Source: an uncultured Prevotella sp.
GTDB lineage: Bacteria; Bacteroidota; Bacteroidia; Bacteroidales; Bacteroidaceae
DNA: 10,560 nucleotides
Direction of reading: 5' to 3'
Assembly (NCBI GenBank): GCA_947303825.1
Contig: CAMYZK010000054.1
Location: forward strand, 1-10,560
The stretch's first letter is position 1, and each line of letters starts with the position of its first letter. Position numbers and translations under genes: made by a program. Below, one piece after another: positions 1-8,339 of this stretch. Under the pieces are notes generated by a model. It was not told the DNA's origin, searched no databases, and worked only from the letters and a program-made list of their open reading frames with translations.

Positions 1-159
1 GCCGACGGTGATCTCGTCGTTGGTCAGAGGCTCGCCGTAGTAGACTTTCTCGTCGGTCGCTATATTAAGTGTGATTTCTCTCTTTGCAATCTCCAGTGTG
101 CCGTCCACGATCACGAATTTGACATTGCTGTAGTTCTTGCTGGTGTTCTCGTTAGCATT
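1..159 (-). other. MBG/YDG-type repeat-like segment fused to SusD C-terminus
   Basis: This is residues 593-645 of the SusD-family protein, in the same uninterrupted frame. It contains VDGTLEI at 610-616, then AKREITLNI, then KVYYGEPLT with the YGEP at 633-636. That order (an xDGTLxI strand closing one unit, a K-R-E-I/V-T strand opening the next, then a (V)YGEPL motif) is the signature I know from MBG/YDG-type beta-rich repeats in large secreted or surface-anchored Bacteroidota proteins. Only the end of one unit and the start of another are seen, so the first unit looks joined in mid-repeat directly after the SusD core. More repeats probably follow beyond the edge. The assignment is from motif recognition alone. 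Confidence 0.65.
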
Positions 160-1935
160 GTATCCGGGATTCTGTCTCAGCACCGGGCAAACGTTGATGT
201 CCGCTTGCGGGATGGGCATGTAGAGCTTTGGCTCGGTGCTCATCTTTGCTGCCACGGCATTACCGTTAGCAAGTTTGCGTACAGCCCAGTTTCTCATCCA
301 TGCGTTTCCGTTGTAGTTGTTCACGGGTGCCTTGCCCTCATCGTTCTGGGCTGCCAGCGTGGTTGTGTAGTCAACTCCGTCCACGTGGCGGTAGTTGTAG
401 CGCAGCAGGTCGTACCAGCGCTTGCCCTCGAAGGCCAGTTCGCGCAGGCGCTCGTTGAGCACCAGCTCCTCCATGGTGTTGATGCCTCCGCTGAAGGCCA
501 CCCAGTGTATGGAGTCGGTGCTGGTGTCGATAGTCTTGCTGCGTGAGTTTACGGTCTGCACCAGGTTGAATGCCTGCCGCAGCCTGATGTCGTCGTCGGC
601 AGTTGCCAGAGCTGTAAGGGCCTCTGCCTTCATCAGCATCACGTCAGTAAGGCGGTAGACGATGTAGTTCTGCTGATATTGGGTGTTGTAGTCGCGGTTC
701 TTCGTGGCATACGATGTAGAGCTGATGGAGTTGTAGTTACCTCCCCTCTCATTGCCGTTTGACACGTACTTGCGCAGTTCCAGACCGTCGTTGCTGCCAA
801 CGGTGACGGGAACGTTGTAGGTGTAGGTCAGTCCTCGCCAGTCGCGGGCACCTGCCGTACCGCTTATAGTGGTATAGACAGCTCCCTGGTTTTTGAAGAC
901 AGACGAGGCGTATAGGTAGGGTGCACCTCCGTTGGAGTAGTGTGCGTAATACTGGCAAAGGGCGAAGTTGCCTTGGTTGTTGTAGTCGGAGCCGTTGAAC
1001 TGCAGCTCAAAGATGCTCTCCTCAGCATTCTGGGTTACAAACAGCTCTTCAAACATATTTCTGTTCTCGGCCAGGTAGAAGTCTTTCTCTTCTATCTCGT
1101 TGCGGTCTTTTACATGCTGGCTCTTCTTTGAAGCTATCACCTTGTCGCAGTACTCTATGCATGCCTCGTAGTCGGCTCGGCTGTGGTTGACGCTTCCGCG
1201 CCAGAGGTACATGTCGGCCAGCAGTGCCTGTATGGCATCGCGGGTCATATATCCCACTCGACGCCAGTCGTTGTAGGCTGTGGCCGACAGGGCGTTGGTC
1301 TCTGCCGTGCGCAGGTCGCTGATGCATGCCGAGATAACAGAGTCGGGTGCTGCCTGTGGTATGTTGCGGTTCTGGCTGCTGTTCATGTATGCCTCAGTGA
1401 CAAAGGGCACGTCGCGGAAGTTGCGCACCAGATAGAAGTAGCACAGGGCGCGCAGTCCCAGCATCTGCGAACAGTCGGAGAGGTAGTCGCCTTCGGTGTA
1501 TGAGGGGTCTTCCTGCATCACGGCCTGGGCTTTTGTCAGCACCAGGTTGCAGTTGTTTATTACATGGTAGAAGGCTGCCCATCGTGTGAAGATGTTGTCG
1601 GTCTGCGTGTTGGCAAGGTTTATCTCTGTGAGGTCTTCCACCAGCCTTCCCGTTACGTTCTGCACAGGCAGCAGCTCCTCTGAACGCAGTCCGCCCCACA
1701 CTATGAGGCGTGAAATCACGTCGGGTGAGAGCATCGAGCGGTAGGCGCCGTTTACCATCAGCTGCACATCGGCTTTCGACTTCCAGAAGTCCTCGTCAAC
1801 GGTCTTGTCTTCTGGCAGTATAACGGTATCGACGCATGAGGTGAACAACAGCCCACACCCGACCAGAGGGACTGATATACCACAGAGCCAAAGAACCGAG
1901 GTTCTTATTTTTCTTGATAATCGTTGTATATTCAT
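1..1935 (-). CDS. SusD/RagB-family outer-membrane lipoprotein with C-terminal MBG-like extension (3' end outside window)
   Basis: SusD-family proteins are surface lipoproteins that cap a SusC transporter and bind its substrate. I translated the open frame from the ATG at 1933-1935 to base 1: 645 codons with no stop. An A-rich leader (AAGAAAAAGAATAATAAC) precedes this start. The N-terminus is a basic, hydrophobic signal peptide with two possible lipidation cysteines, LVGC27 and FTSC34; the second is followed by the usual SusD-like linker into DEDFWKSKADV. Family hallmarks follow in order: RALCYFYLVRNF from residue 162, the LLADMYLW helix, ESIFELQF, LTDVMLMKAEAL, NERLRELAFEGKRW at 494-507, and YMPIPQADIN at 572 ending in QNPGY592. 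SusD proteins normally stop about here. This one continues for at least 53 residues with an MBG-like sequence. It lies 79 bp after the SusC gene and is surely co-transcribed with it. The substrate cannot be inferred. SusD assignment is very sure; the authenticity of the extension is not. Confidence 0.96.
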   Translation of the reverse strand, partial: MNIQRLSRKIRTSVLWLCGISVPLVGCGLLFTSCVDTVILPEDKTVDEDFWKSKADVQLMVNGAYRSMLSPDVISRLIVWGGLRSEELLPVQNVTGRLVEDLTEINLANTQTDNIFTRWAAFYHVINNCNLVLTKAQAVMQEDPSYTEGDYLSDCSQMLGLRALCYFYLVRNFRDVPFVTEAYMNSSQNRNIPQAAPDSVISACISDLRTAETNALSATAYNDWRRVGYMTRDAIQALLADMYLWRGSVNHSRADYEACIEYCDKVIASKKSQHVKDRNEIEEKDFYLAENRNMFEELFVTQNAEESIFELQFNGSDYNNQGNFALCQYYAHYSNGGAPYLYASSVFKNQGAVYTTISGTAGARDWRGLTYTYNVPVTVGSNDGLELRKYVSNGNERGGNYNSISSTSYATKNRDYNTQYQQNYIVYRLTDVMLMKAEALTALATADDDIRLRQAFNLVQTVNSRSKTIDTSTDSIHWVAFSGGINTMEELVLNERLRELAFEGKRWYDLLRYNYRHVDGVDYTTTLAAQNDEGKAPVNNYNGNAWMRNWAVRKLANGNAVAAKMSTEPKLYMPIPQADINVCPVLRQNPGYNANENTSKNYSNVKFVIVDGTLEIAKREITLNIATDEKVYYGEPLTNDEITVG

Positions 1936-2014
1936 GTTATTATTCTTTTTCTTGTTTTATATTGGAAAGTCTACCCGGTCTACCCTCCATTGGGGAGGGA
2001 CAGGGGGTGGGCTG
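1936..2014 (-). repeat. susC-susD intergenic spacer with GC-rich palindrome and tandem repeat
   Basis: The spacer holds a 6-bp perfect inverted repeat, CCCTCC at 1983-1988 and GGAGGG at 1994-1999 with a 5-nt loop, and beside it a direct repeat GTCTACCC at 1969-1976 and 1978-1985. The block 1974-2010 is GC-rich, whereas 1936-1968 next to the SusD start is AT-rich. GC-rich palindromes of this CCCTCC/GGAGGG look are, from my recollection, dispersed between genes in many Bacteroidota genomes. In the mRNA the hairpin would sit between the two cistrons and could pause polymerase, protect one transcript end or do nothing. There is no T-run after it, so it is not a convincing terminator. Confidence 0.5.
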
Positions 2015-5000
2015 TTAGAATCCCACGTTCAGTGTCACGGTGAACTGTTTTGAGCGAGGTGTCTGTGAGCCGTCAGATGCAATGCCGTAGAGTTGCGGTG
2101 ATATTTCTGGGTCTATGCCGCTGTACTTTGTCCAGATATACAGGTTGTTGAGCGAGGCATAGGCCTGAAGCTGGTTCAGTCCCCAGTCCTTTATCATCTT
2201 CTTGGGGAAGTTGTAGGCTATCTGCAAGTTCTGGAAACGTACGAAGCCACCGTCTTCCACGTAGCGGTTGGAAGGCTGGAAGTTGTAGCTGGAGTTGTAC
2301 ATGGCTCGCGGAATGGGTGTTACGTCGCCGTCCTTGCGCCAGCGATAGTTTACTGTAGCACACTGGTTGTAGGTGTCGTACATCTTTTCCAGGTTCTGGC
2401 GGGCCAGGTTCACCAGCTTGTTGCCGAAACGGTAGTTGAAGCGGGCCTTCATGCTCCAGTTGCCATATCTGAATGTAAGGTTGAAGCCGCCGTTCACCTT
2501 TGGCAGTGAGTTGCCCAGGTACACTACGTCGAGCTCGTTTATCTGTCCGTCATGGTTTATGTCCTCGTACATGGCATCACCTCCCTGGAAGGTATATGTG
2601 CTTGAGCCGCTGCCGTTGGTGCTGGTATAGTTGTAGACCATGCGGGTGGGGTGTCCCAGGCTGTTCATCAGCACTGTGCCTTTTTCGTCTATTACAACGG
2701 GGAATGTCTTGCCTTCGGCAAGCAGCTTGTTGATTTCCGACTCGTAGGTGGCAGCATCCCAGTTGTTTTCCTTCTGAAGGTTCTCCAGATAGTCGTAAGA
2801 GTACTGGTAGACACCCAGGTTGCGGAAACCGTAAATGGAGCCCAGCGAGTTGTTTAGCTGAACGCGCAAGGGCCAGTTGCCACGGTCGGTGACTCCCCAG
2901 CTGCCGGTGCTCTTGTTCCTGGTGTAGTTGATGGCCGAGTTGTTGAGTGCGTCAAGCACACTCTGGTCCATCTCTTTCAGCAGGTTGGAGTTCTGTGCGA
3001 CATTGAAGCTGGCATCGACAGAGAATTTTCCTGCATGGATAAACTTCTTTGCAGTGAAGTTGAGTTCCCATCCGTTGTTGTCCATGCGTCCTGCATTGAT
3101 GTAGCTCAGAGTGCTGTATCCCACCATCGAAGGAATGGCTACTCCCGACATGAGCAGGTCGCGTGTCTCCTTATGATAGTAGTCGAAGTCCACCTCAATG
3201 CGGTCGTTCAGCAGTCCGAGGTTGAAGCCCACGTTGTACGACGTGGTCTTCTCCCACTTCAAGTCGTCCAGCTTCAGGCCTTCAAGCGTTGCTGTGGGCT
3301 GCTTGGTACCAACGGAGAAGCCGTAGTATCCGGCAGAGGGGTTGTAGGTGTTGTAGAACGACTGGAGTGAGCTGGGTGCCCTGCCCACAACGCCCCATGA
3401 CGCACGCAGTCCGAGCATCGACAGCCAGTTGCCTTTTATCGGCTTGAAGAAAGGCTCGTCACTGATGTTGTATCGGGCAGACACACCGGGGAAGATAGCC
3501 CACTTGTGCTTTGGACCGAACTTGGAGTCGCCGTCGGCACGCAGAGATACACTGAGGCTATAGCGTCCGTCCTTGTAGCTTACGTGGCCATTGTAGAGGA
3601 AGTTCTGTGATGCAGAGCGTGAGTTGCTGCTGCTGATGCTTCCGCCGGAGCTCAAACCGGCATTCACCGTAGAGGAGGTGATGCCCGGTGGCAGGTCGTT
3701 CATGCTGGATATCTGCTTGTTATACTTAGATGTGTTCATTTCATAGCGTGCGAGCATGGTGGCAGTCCAGTCTTCATTCTTGAAGTATGGGGTGAACTCC
3801 AGTTGCACGCGTCCGCCCACCTTGATGCTGTTCGACTCTGTGTTCGATGCCAGGTTATAGCTGTTTGTTCCCGACCACTTCTGGCTTGACAGCGATGCGG
3901 GATAGTATGACGGACTGCTGTTGGCATAGATGTCGAAGTCCACACGTCCGTTCAGTGTCAGGCGGCTGGTCTGTGCCTCTGTGCCCAGCAGCTCGTATTT
4001 GATGTTGAAGTCGGGTGTCAGACGGTAGGTATTCTCCTTGGCCCATGCCTGATAGGCTTTGGCCACGGGGTTGCCCAGGTCGTAGATGGCGCGAAGCTCA
4101 TACGACGAGTAGTTGCCGTCGTATGGTGTGCGTCCCGACTGATAGGGGTTCATAATGTAGAACTCGTCGGTGTCGTTGCCATTCTCGTCCTGGCGGTAGA
4201 TGCTCATGTTGGGTGAGATCTTCTGTGCCAGCGACAGGATGTCGTTGCCATAGTTCTTCTTGTTGCCTGTATAGGTAAGTGCAAAGTTTGTGGAGAAGCG
4301 TATGCGGTCGGAAACGGAGTAGTCGAGCACCATGCGTGTAGTAAACTGCTGGAACTTCTGCTTGATGATGGAGCCCGACTGGTGCTTGTAGCCGGCCGAG
4401 ATGCGGAACGTGGCTTTCTGTCCGCCGCCGGTGAGGTTGATGTTCCAGTCGTGCATGGCACCAAACTGTGTTACTGCGTCCACCCAGTCGGTATTGTTGT
4501 TCCAGTTCTCGTATTCGTTATAGCCGGAGGCGTCATAGTTTAGCTCGGCTACGTTGGTGGTGGCGTTAGAGAGCTGCGAGGGGTTGTAGAATTCCTCTTT
4601 CATCAGCATGGAGTAGTCGTCACCGTTGAGCAGGGTGTAGCCCTTTGGCATCCAGGTGCCTGTCATCTTATAGGAGAAGTTCACCTTGGGTTTGCCCCTG
4701 GAGCCGCGCTTTGTCGTGATGAGCAGCACGCCGTTAGAGCCTCTGGATCCCCACACGGCTGTTGCGGCGGCATCCTTAAGCACCGTGATGCTTGCTATAT
4801 CTTCCACGTTTACAGAAAGCAGTGCGGCGTATGACTCTTCGTCGGCATTCTGGAAGTCGAAGTTGTCATCGGGGTTGTCGAAAATCTTGTCATCGACCAC
4901 TATCAGGGGGTTGGCATCGCCAGTGATGGTGGTGACACCACGCAGACGCATGGTAGTGCCGGCACCCAGGTTTCCTGAGTTGGCTACGATGTCGAGGCCT

Positions 5001-5467
5001 GCTATCTCACCCTGCAGGGCTTCGTCGGCCGAGGTGAAGGCGAGTCCTTCCACCGACTCCATGTTCATGGTTTGCGAGGCGGTGGTTATCTCTTTCTTCT
5101 GCATCATCAGTCCGCCGGAGTTTGTCCTGCGGCCCACTATCTTCACTTCCTTCAGCTGGGTGTTCTCAGGGTCGAGCTTCACCTTGAAGACGGTCTGGCT
5201 GCCTATGGAGAGAACCTTTGTCTTGTCGCCCACGTATGAAACCACCAGCTTGTTCGAGGTGCTCTTTATCTGCATGGAGAAGTTGCCGTTGAAGTCGGTC
5301 TGTGTAGCCGATACGATACGGTTGTTGGCATCTCGCTCCACAACGTTGCCCATCATCACCGGGCCGTCGTTGTCGGTCACTGTTCCCGATATGCGCACAC
5401 CCTGTGCATGTAAGCCTAGAGAGCCTAGGATGCAGAGAGCCGTTAACAATATTTTCTTGAATTTCAT
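2015..5467 (-). CDS. SusC/RagA-family TonB-linked outer-membrane transporter
   Basis: This 1150-residue protein has the full SusC layout: signal peptide 1-22 (LGLHAQ cleavage region), a carboxypeptidase-regulatory-like beta-sandwich at about 24-98 (ISGTVTD ... FNGNFSMQI), then LKEVKIVG, and a plug domain at about 125-256 with DEALQGEIAGLDIV, GTTMRLRG, PLIVVDD and VLKDAAATAVWGSRGSNGV. The rest is a 22-strand-type beta-barrel ending in LNVGF with the terminal aromatic residue typical of outer-membrane barrels. A D-x-N-x-D-G-x-I loop at 969-980 is a common SusC feature. There is no N-terminal STN domain, so sigma/anti-sigma coupling through this protein is not expected. It imports an oligomeric substrate, powered by TonB, beneath the SusD lid. 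It starts 35 bp after the FAS1 lipoprotein gene stops, with no promoter or terminator seen between them. The plug variant with NFDFQNADEESYAALL before the VLKDAA motif resembles, to my memory, SusC proteins found beside FAS1 lipoproteins. Length is normal and no break is seen. Confidence 0.97.
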   Translation of the reverse strand: MKFKKILLTALCILGSLGLHAQGVRISGTVTDNDGPVMMGNVVERDANNRIVSATQTDFNGNFSMQIKSTSNKLVVSYVGDKTKVLSIGSQTVFKVKLDPENTQLKEVKIVGRRTNSGGLMMQKKEITTASQTMNMESVEGLAFTSADEALQGEIAGLDIVANSGNLGAGTTMRLRGVTTITGDANPLIVVDDKIFDNPDDNFDFQNADEESYAALLSVNVEDIASITVLKDAAATAVWGSRGSNGVLLITTKRGSRGKPKVNFSYKMTGTWMPKGYTLLNGDDYSMLMKEEFYNPSQLSNATTNVAELNYDASGYNEYENWNNNTDWVDAVTQFGAMHDWNINLTGGGQKATFRISAGYKHQSGSIIKQKFQQFTTRMVLDYSVSDRIRFSTNFALTYTGNKKNYGNDILSLAQKISPNMSIYRQDENGNDTDEFYIMNPYQSGRTPYDGNYSSYELRAIYDLGNPVAKAYQAWAKENTYRLTPDFNIKYELLGTEAQTSRLTLNGRVDFDIYANSSPSYYPASLSSQKWSGTNSYNLASNTESNSIKVGGRVQLEFTPYFKNEDWTATMLARYEMNTSKYNKQISSMNDLPPGITSSTVNAGLSSGGSISSSNSRSASQNFLYNGHVSYKDGRYSLSVSLRADGDSKFGPKHKWAIFPGVSARYNISDEPFFKPIKGNWLSMLGLRASWGVVGRAPSSLQSFYNTYNPSAGYYGFSVGTKQPTATLEGLKLDDLKWEKTTSYNVGFNLGLLNDRIEVDFDYYHKETRDLLMSGVAIPSMVGYSTLSYINAGRMDNNGWELNFTAKKFIHAGKFSVDASFNVAQNSNLLKEMDQSVLDALNNSAINYTRNKSTGSWGVTDRGNWPLRVQLNNSLGSIYGFRNLGVYQYSYDYLENLQKENNWDAATYESEINKLLAEGKTFPVVIDEKGTVLMNSLGHPTRMVYNYTSTNGSGSSTYTFQGGDAMYEDINHDGQINELDVVYLGNSLPKVNGGFNLTFRYGNWSMKARFNYRFGNKLVNLARQNLEKMYDTYNQCATVNYRWRKDGDVTPIPRAMYNSSYNFQPSNRYVEDGGFVRFQNLQIAYNFPKKMIKDWGLNQLQAYASLNNLYIWTKYSGIDPEISPQLYGIASDGSQTPRSKQFTVTLNVGF

Positions 5468-5502
5468 ATATTCGGTATATATTATCTGTTTTCAATAATC
5501 AA

Positions 5503-8286
5503 TTACCATGACAGTCCAGACTGGCCTGAGTTAAGAGGAGTGTCTATCTCGTGCACCACGCAGAACGAGGAAGTATAGATAGACGTGGCATTCTGGGCGG
5601 CAGCGTTAAACCAGTAGTCGCGTGCCATCAGGTTGACGTGCTTCGAGGCATCGTTGGCATCTATGGTTACTACGGCTCCTGTGTTGTCTTGCACGTTCAG
5701 TTTGCCGCTGCCGCCACTTACGCGCAGCTCTATGGCCAGGCCCAGGTTGTCGGTGCTCAGGCTGTTGTATCGGTTGGTGGCAACTTTGTTGTCGGCAAAT
5801 ACCGATGTGTTCTGGAAGTGGTAACGGGCAAAGTCTTTCAGTATGCCAATCATCTTCTTTGCCCTTTCCATGGCACTGGCAGCCTCGGCAGTGGGTTTGC
5901 CATCCTCGTCAACATCGGTGGCATACTTCTCGTAGAGGGCCTGGATGTCCGACCAGCGCGGCAGTCCGGCAGCGTATGCCTTCTTCATGGCATTGTTGTT
6001 GGGGGCATAGAGAGTATAGTTGAAGGTGTTGAACATCTTCACGTTTTCGTCAAGGCAGCTGCCTGCAACCTTTGAGTTGCCGCTGCCCCTGTCGCTGGTA
6101 AAGATGACGTAGGCGTCCTGCTCGGTGGTGTTGAATTCGTTCAGCTGGTCGCTGATGCCTGCCCACGCCAAGAGCTCTGTTGCCGAGAATCCGGCGCATA
6201 GTGCGTAGAACTCAGAGAACTGGCTGTAGTTCTTAAGGGTCTTGCTTACGCTGTTGCGTGGCGACTGAATGATGTGGTCTATACGGAAGGCAGTTCCGTT
6301 TTTCTCGTTATACACCTCTTCTATCACCGAGGGGGCCACGTCGTTGTCTATCTGCTGTCCGCTGAGCACCTGCTTGCCCACGGTGGCTCCGGTAACGTGT
6401 ATGGCACCGCCATGCTTTGTCTTGTAGTAGTTGTTCTCACCCAGTTTCTCTCCGGCAGAGAGCACCACGGTGTGGTAGTTGAGTATATCGACAAACAACG
6501 ACTTCCACTCGGCGATGGGCACAGCGGCTCCGTTGTTCATCACTTCGCCTATTGCGTTGTTGGTGGGGTTGTACTTATATGCCACGGCCTTCACTGTCTG
6601 CTTGTCTGGGTCGTAGCTGAACTTCAGTGCGCGTTTCTCGTTGTGTCCCAGATAGATGGGGTCTACATAGTATTGGGCAAAAGCTTCGTCATCGGGTATG
6701 AAGAAGGCGAAGTTCTGCTTCATAGCCATGAGGTAGTAGTGGTGTGAGATGCCCAGCTCGCTGTCGTCCTGTACTGCCCAGTTCATTACCTTCATGTCGG
6801 GGTAGACGCTCGAAGGGGCCATGACGCTCTGGAACTCGTCGGGAGCTATCAGCTCGTTCATCTTGTATATAACGCCGTTGTTGGCTATACTGATGTTGTA
6901 AGTGCCGTCGCTGTTGCGGTCTATCAGGTCGAGGGTTACGCCCATATACTCGTTGGCATCGTTCTGTATCGACTCGAACTTGCTGGGTACAGTGGCGATG
7001 AACGATGACTTGATGAGGTTGTTGACAAACGATGTCAGTATCTCGGGCTTCTGCAGGAAGAGCGAGTCGAGGTTCTCATTCAGATGGGCAGCGTTGTTCT
7101 CGCTTTCCCTATACTTGCCATAGAGGTCTATGAGATAGGCACCGTCGCCCCCTTGTGTGAAGAAGTCGATGACGGCCTGGTCGGTAGGTACGAACATGGC
7201 TGCAATGTCGGCAATGGAGTAGTCCACTCCGCCCGATTCCTGCAATGGGCTGTACTGGTTCCACCCCGGGTCAAGGTTTAGCAGGTAGGACGATGTTATG
7301 ATATTTCCATCGGGGTCTTGCCGCTGTGCGTGTGCCGACTGGCTGTTCAGGTAGCGGCGCTCGTATATCTTGTCTATCGTTGGCAATCCGCGTTCCAAGG
7401 CCATGGAGTTGTACTGGCTGGTGATGGTGGGATTCTCGAAGGGAGCGCAGAAGTAGTCAAGTATTCGGCTGAAGTAGCTGGTCTTGCTGTCGCTGCGCAG
7501 CACCTGTGCCATGTTGCCCGGTGGCACTATGACATCCTGCATCTGGTGAACGTACCCGTTAACGCAGGTGATGTCGCTCTTCAGTATACGGTCGTTGAAG
7601 ATGTAGGCCATGCCGTCCACATAGGGAGTGCCGGTGAGGATGGCGAAGTCGCTCTGCTCGCCGGAAGTGGTAATGCCGTTGTTGAGCATGTGCTCACGTG
7701 TGAAGTGCACCATCATGGGGCGCGACGCATCGCTCACCAGGTACATCTGGCTGCCGTCGCGGAACTTGTCCCAGTAGGTGTTGTATTGCGGCATCTCCGA
7801 CAGCTTGGTGATGTGCTGCACGGTGTCGGTGATGCTGAGCTGTGTCTGATGTTTCACGGCCATGCCTTTCGTTACCGAGCTCTCGGCACTGCTCTGGTTG
7901 CTTACGTTGGAGAGCATGCTCACCAGCAGTGCGTTGTCGAGCATTGAGGAGTAGAGCAGCATCTTCTTCTGCGACTCCGACAGTCCTTCATAGCTTGTCA
8001 CGCCCCACGCATTGTGCTGGAAGAAGCGTGAGAACGCCTCGTCGTTGGCCGGAAACACAGTCTTCGATCCTGTGCGGTCGAGCACCTCGGCATAGCCTAG
8101 GTCGTCTACCAGTCGAAGGTAGGTGGAGAAAGTCCCCGTCAGATACTGAGGGTTCTTCAGTTCCTGATAGATGCTTCCTCCCAGCCATGCTGGTTTCTTT
8201 TCGGCATCCACCGGCTCGTCTTTTTCCATACAGCCGGTTGTCAGTCCCGTCAAGGCGAGAAGGACACAGAAAATGATTTTCTTCAT
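5503..8286 (-). CDS. Surface lipoprotein with four divergent fasciclin (FAS1) domains
   Basis: The 927-residue protein begins with a lipoprotein signal, MKKIIFCVLLALTGLTTGC19. The acidic CMEKDE after the cysteine resembles the Bacteroidota signal for export to the cell surface. Four FAS1-like units can be read by their H1-type strand and their closing strand: TVFPANDEAF (76-85) to VNGYVHQMQDVIVPP (242-256); AMFVPTDQAV (363-372) to NNGVIYKMNELIAP (469-482); AFFIPDDEAF (527-536) with ILNYHTVVL (601-609) to GTAFRIDHIIQSP (664-676); and TLYAPNNNAM (758-767) with FARYHF (819-824) to SSFCVVHEID (906-915). FAS1 domains usually mediate adhesion or ligand contact and have no known enzymatic role here. 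Units 1, 2 and 4 exceed the usual FAS1 size of about 130-150 residues, so they carry insertions. It is the first gene of the operon with the SusC and SusD genes, so a role as an accessory surface binding protein of that transporter is the best inference. Start: ATG preceded by an A-rich leader and about 50 nt from the promoter. Confidence 0.88.
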   Translation of the reverse strand: MKKIIFCVLLALTGLTTGCMEKDEPVDAEKKPAWLGGSIYQELKNPQYLTGTFSTYLRLVDDLGYAEVLDRTGSKTVFPANDEAFSRFFQHNAWGVTSYEGLSESQKKMLLYSSMLDNALLVSMLSNVSNQSSAESSVTKGMAVKHQTQLSITDTVQHITKLSEMPQYNTYWDKFRDGSQMYLVSDASRPMMVHFTREHMLNNGITTSGEQSDFAILTGTPYVDGMAYIFNDRILKSDITCVNGYVHQMQDVIVPPGNMAQVLRSDSKTSYFSRILDYFCAPFENPTITSQYNSMALERGLPTIDKIYERRYLNSQSAHAQRQDPDGNIITSSYLLNLDPGWNQYSPLQESGGVDYSIADIAAMFVPTDQAVIDFFTQGGDGAYLIDLYGKYRESENNAAHLNENLDSLFLQKPEILTSFVNNLIKSSFIATVPSKFESIQNDANEYMGVTLDLIDRNSDGTYNISIANNGVIYKMNELIAPDEFQSVMAPSSVYPDMKVMNWAVQDDSELGISHHYYLMAMKQNFAFFIPDDEAFAQYYVDPIYLGHNEKRALKFSYDPDKQTVKAVAYKYNPTNNAIGEVMNNGAAVPIAEWKSLFVDILNYHTVVLSAGEKLGENNYYKTKHGGAIHVTGATVGKQVLSGQQIDNDVAPSVIEEVYNEKNGTAFRIDHIIQSPRNSVSKTLKNYSQFSEFYALCAGFSATELLAWAGISDQLNEFNTTEQDAYVIFTSDRGSGNSKVAGSCLDENVKMFNTFNYTLYAPNNNAMKKAYAAGLPRWSDIQALYEKYATDVDEDGKPTAEAASAMERAKKMIGILKDFARYHFQNTSVFADNKVATNRYNSLSTDNLGLAIELRVSGGSGKLNVQDNTGAVVTIDANDASKHVNLMARDYWFNAAAQNATSIYTSSFCVVHEIDTPLNSGQSGLSW

Positions 8287-8339
8287 AAGGTTGTTATTTG
8301 CTTTTTTATCGTTTCTTCAGTAGATTCGTATACAAGGTG

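Noticed and set aside
2528..2563. Dockerin or EF-hand-like loop in SusC (D969-x-N-x-D-G-x-I-x-x-x-D980)
   Set aside because: It does match a calcium-loop pattern, but a motif of this kind is a regular part of SusC barrels and occurs once here; it is not a separate dockerin domain.
4686..5498. A 270-codon open frame on the plus strand
   Set aside because: It lies wholly opposite the SusC plug and N-terminal region, whose reading is certain. The product is low in complexity (Ser, Thr, Pro rich) with no recognisable domain; it is an antisense shadow.
5468..5502. Possible promoter or terminator between the FAS1 and SusC genes
   Set aside because: The 35-bp AT-rich gap has no TAnnTTTG element on the minus strand and no stable hairpin.
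5551..6075. A 174-codon open frame on the plus strand
   Set aside because: It is antisense to the C-terminal FAS1 unit and shows no domain or credible start context.
7318..7947. A 209-codon open frame on the plus strand
   Set aside because: It is antisense to the FAS1 lipoprotein gene, rich in Val, His and Ala as expected from complementing its codons, with no family resemblance.
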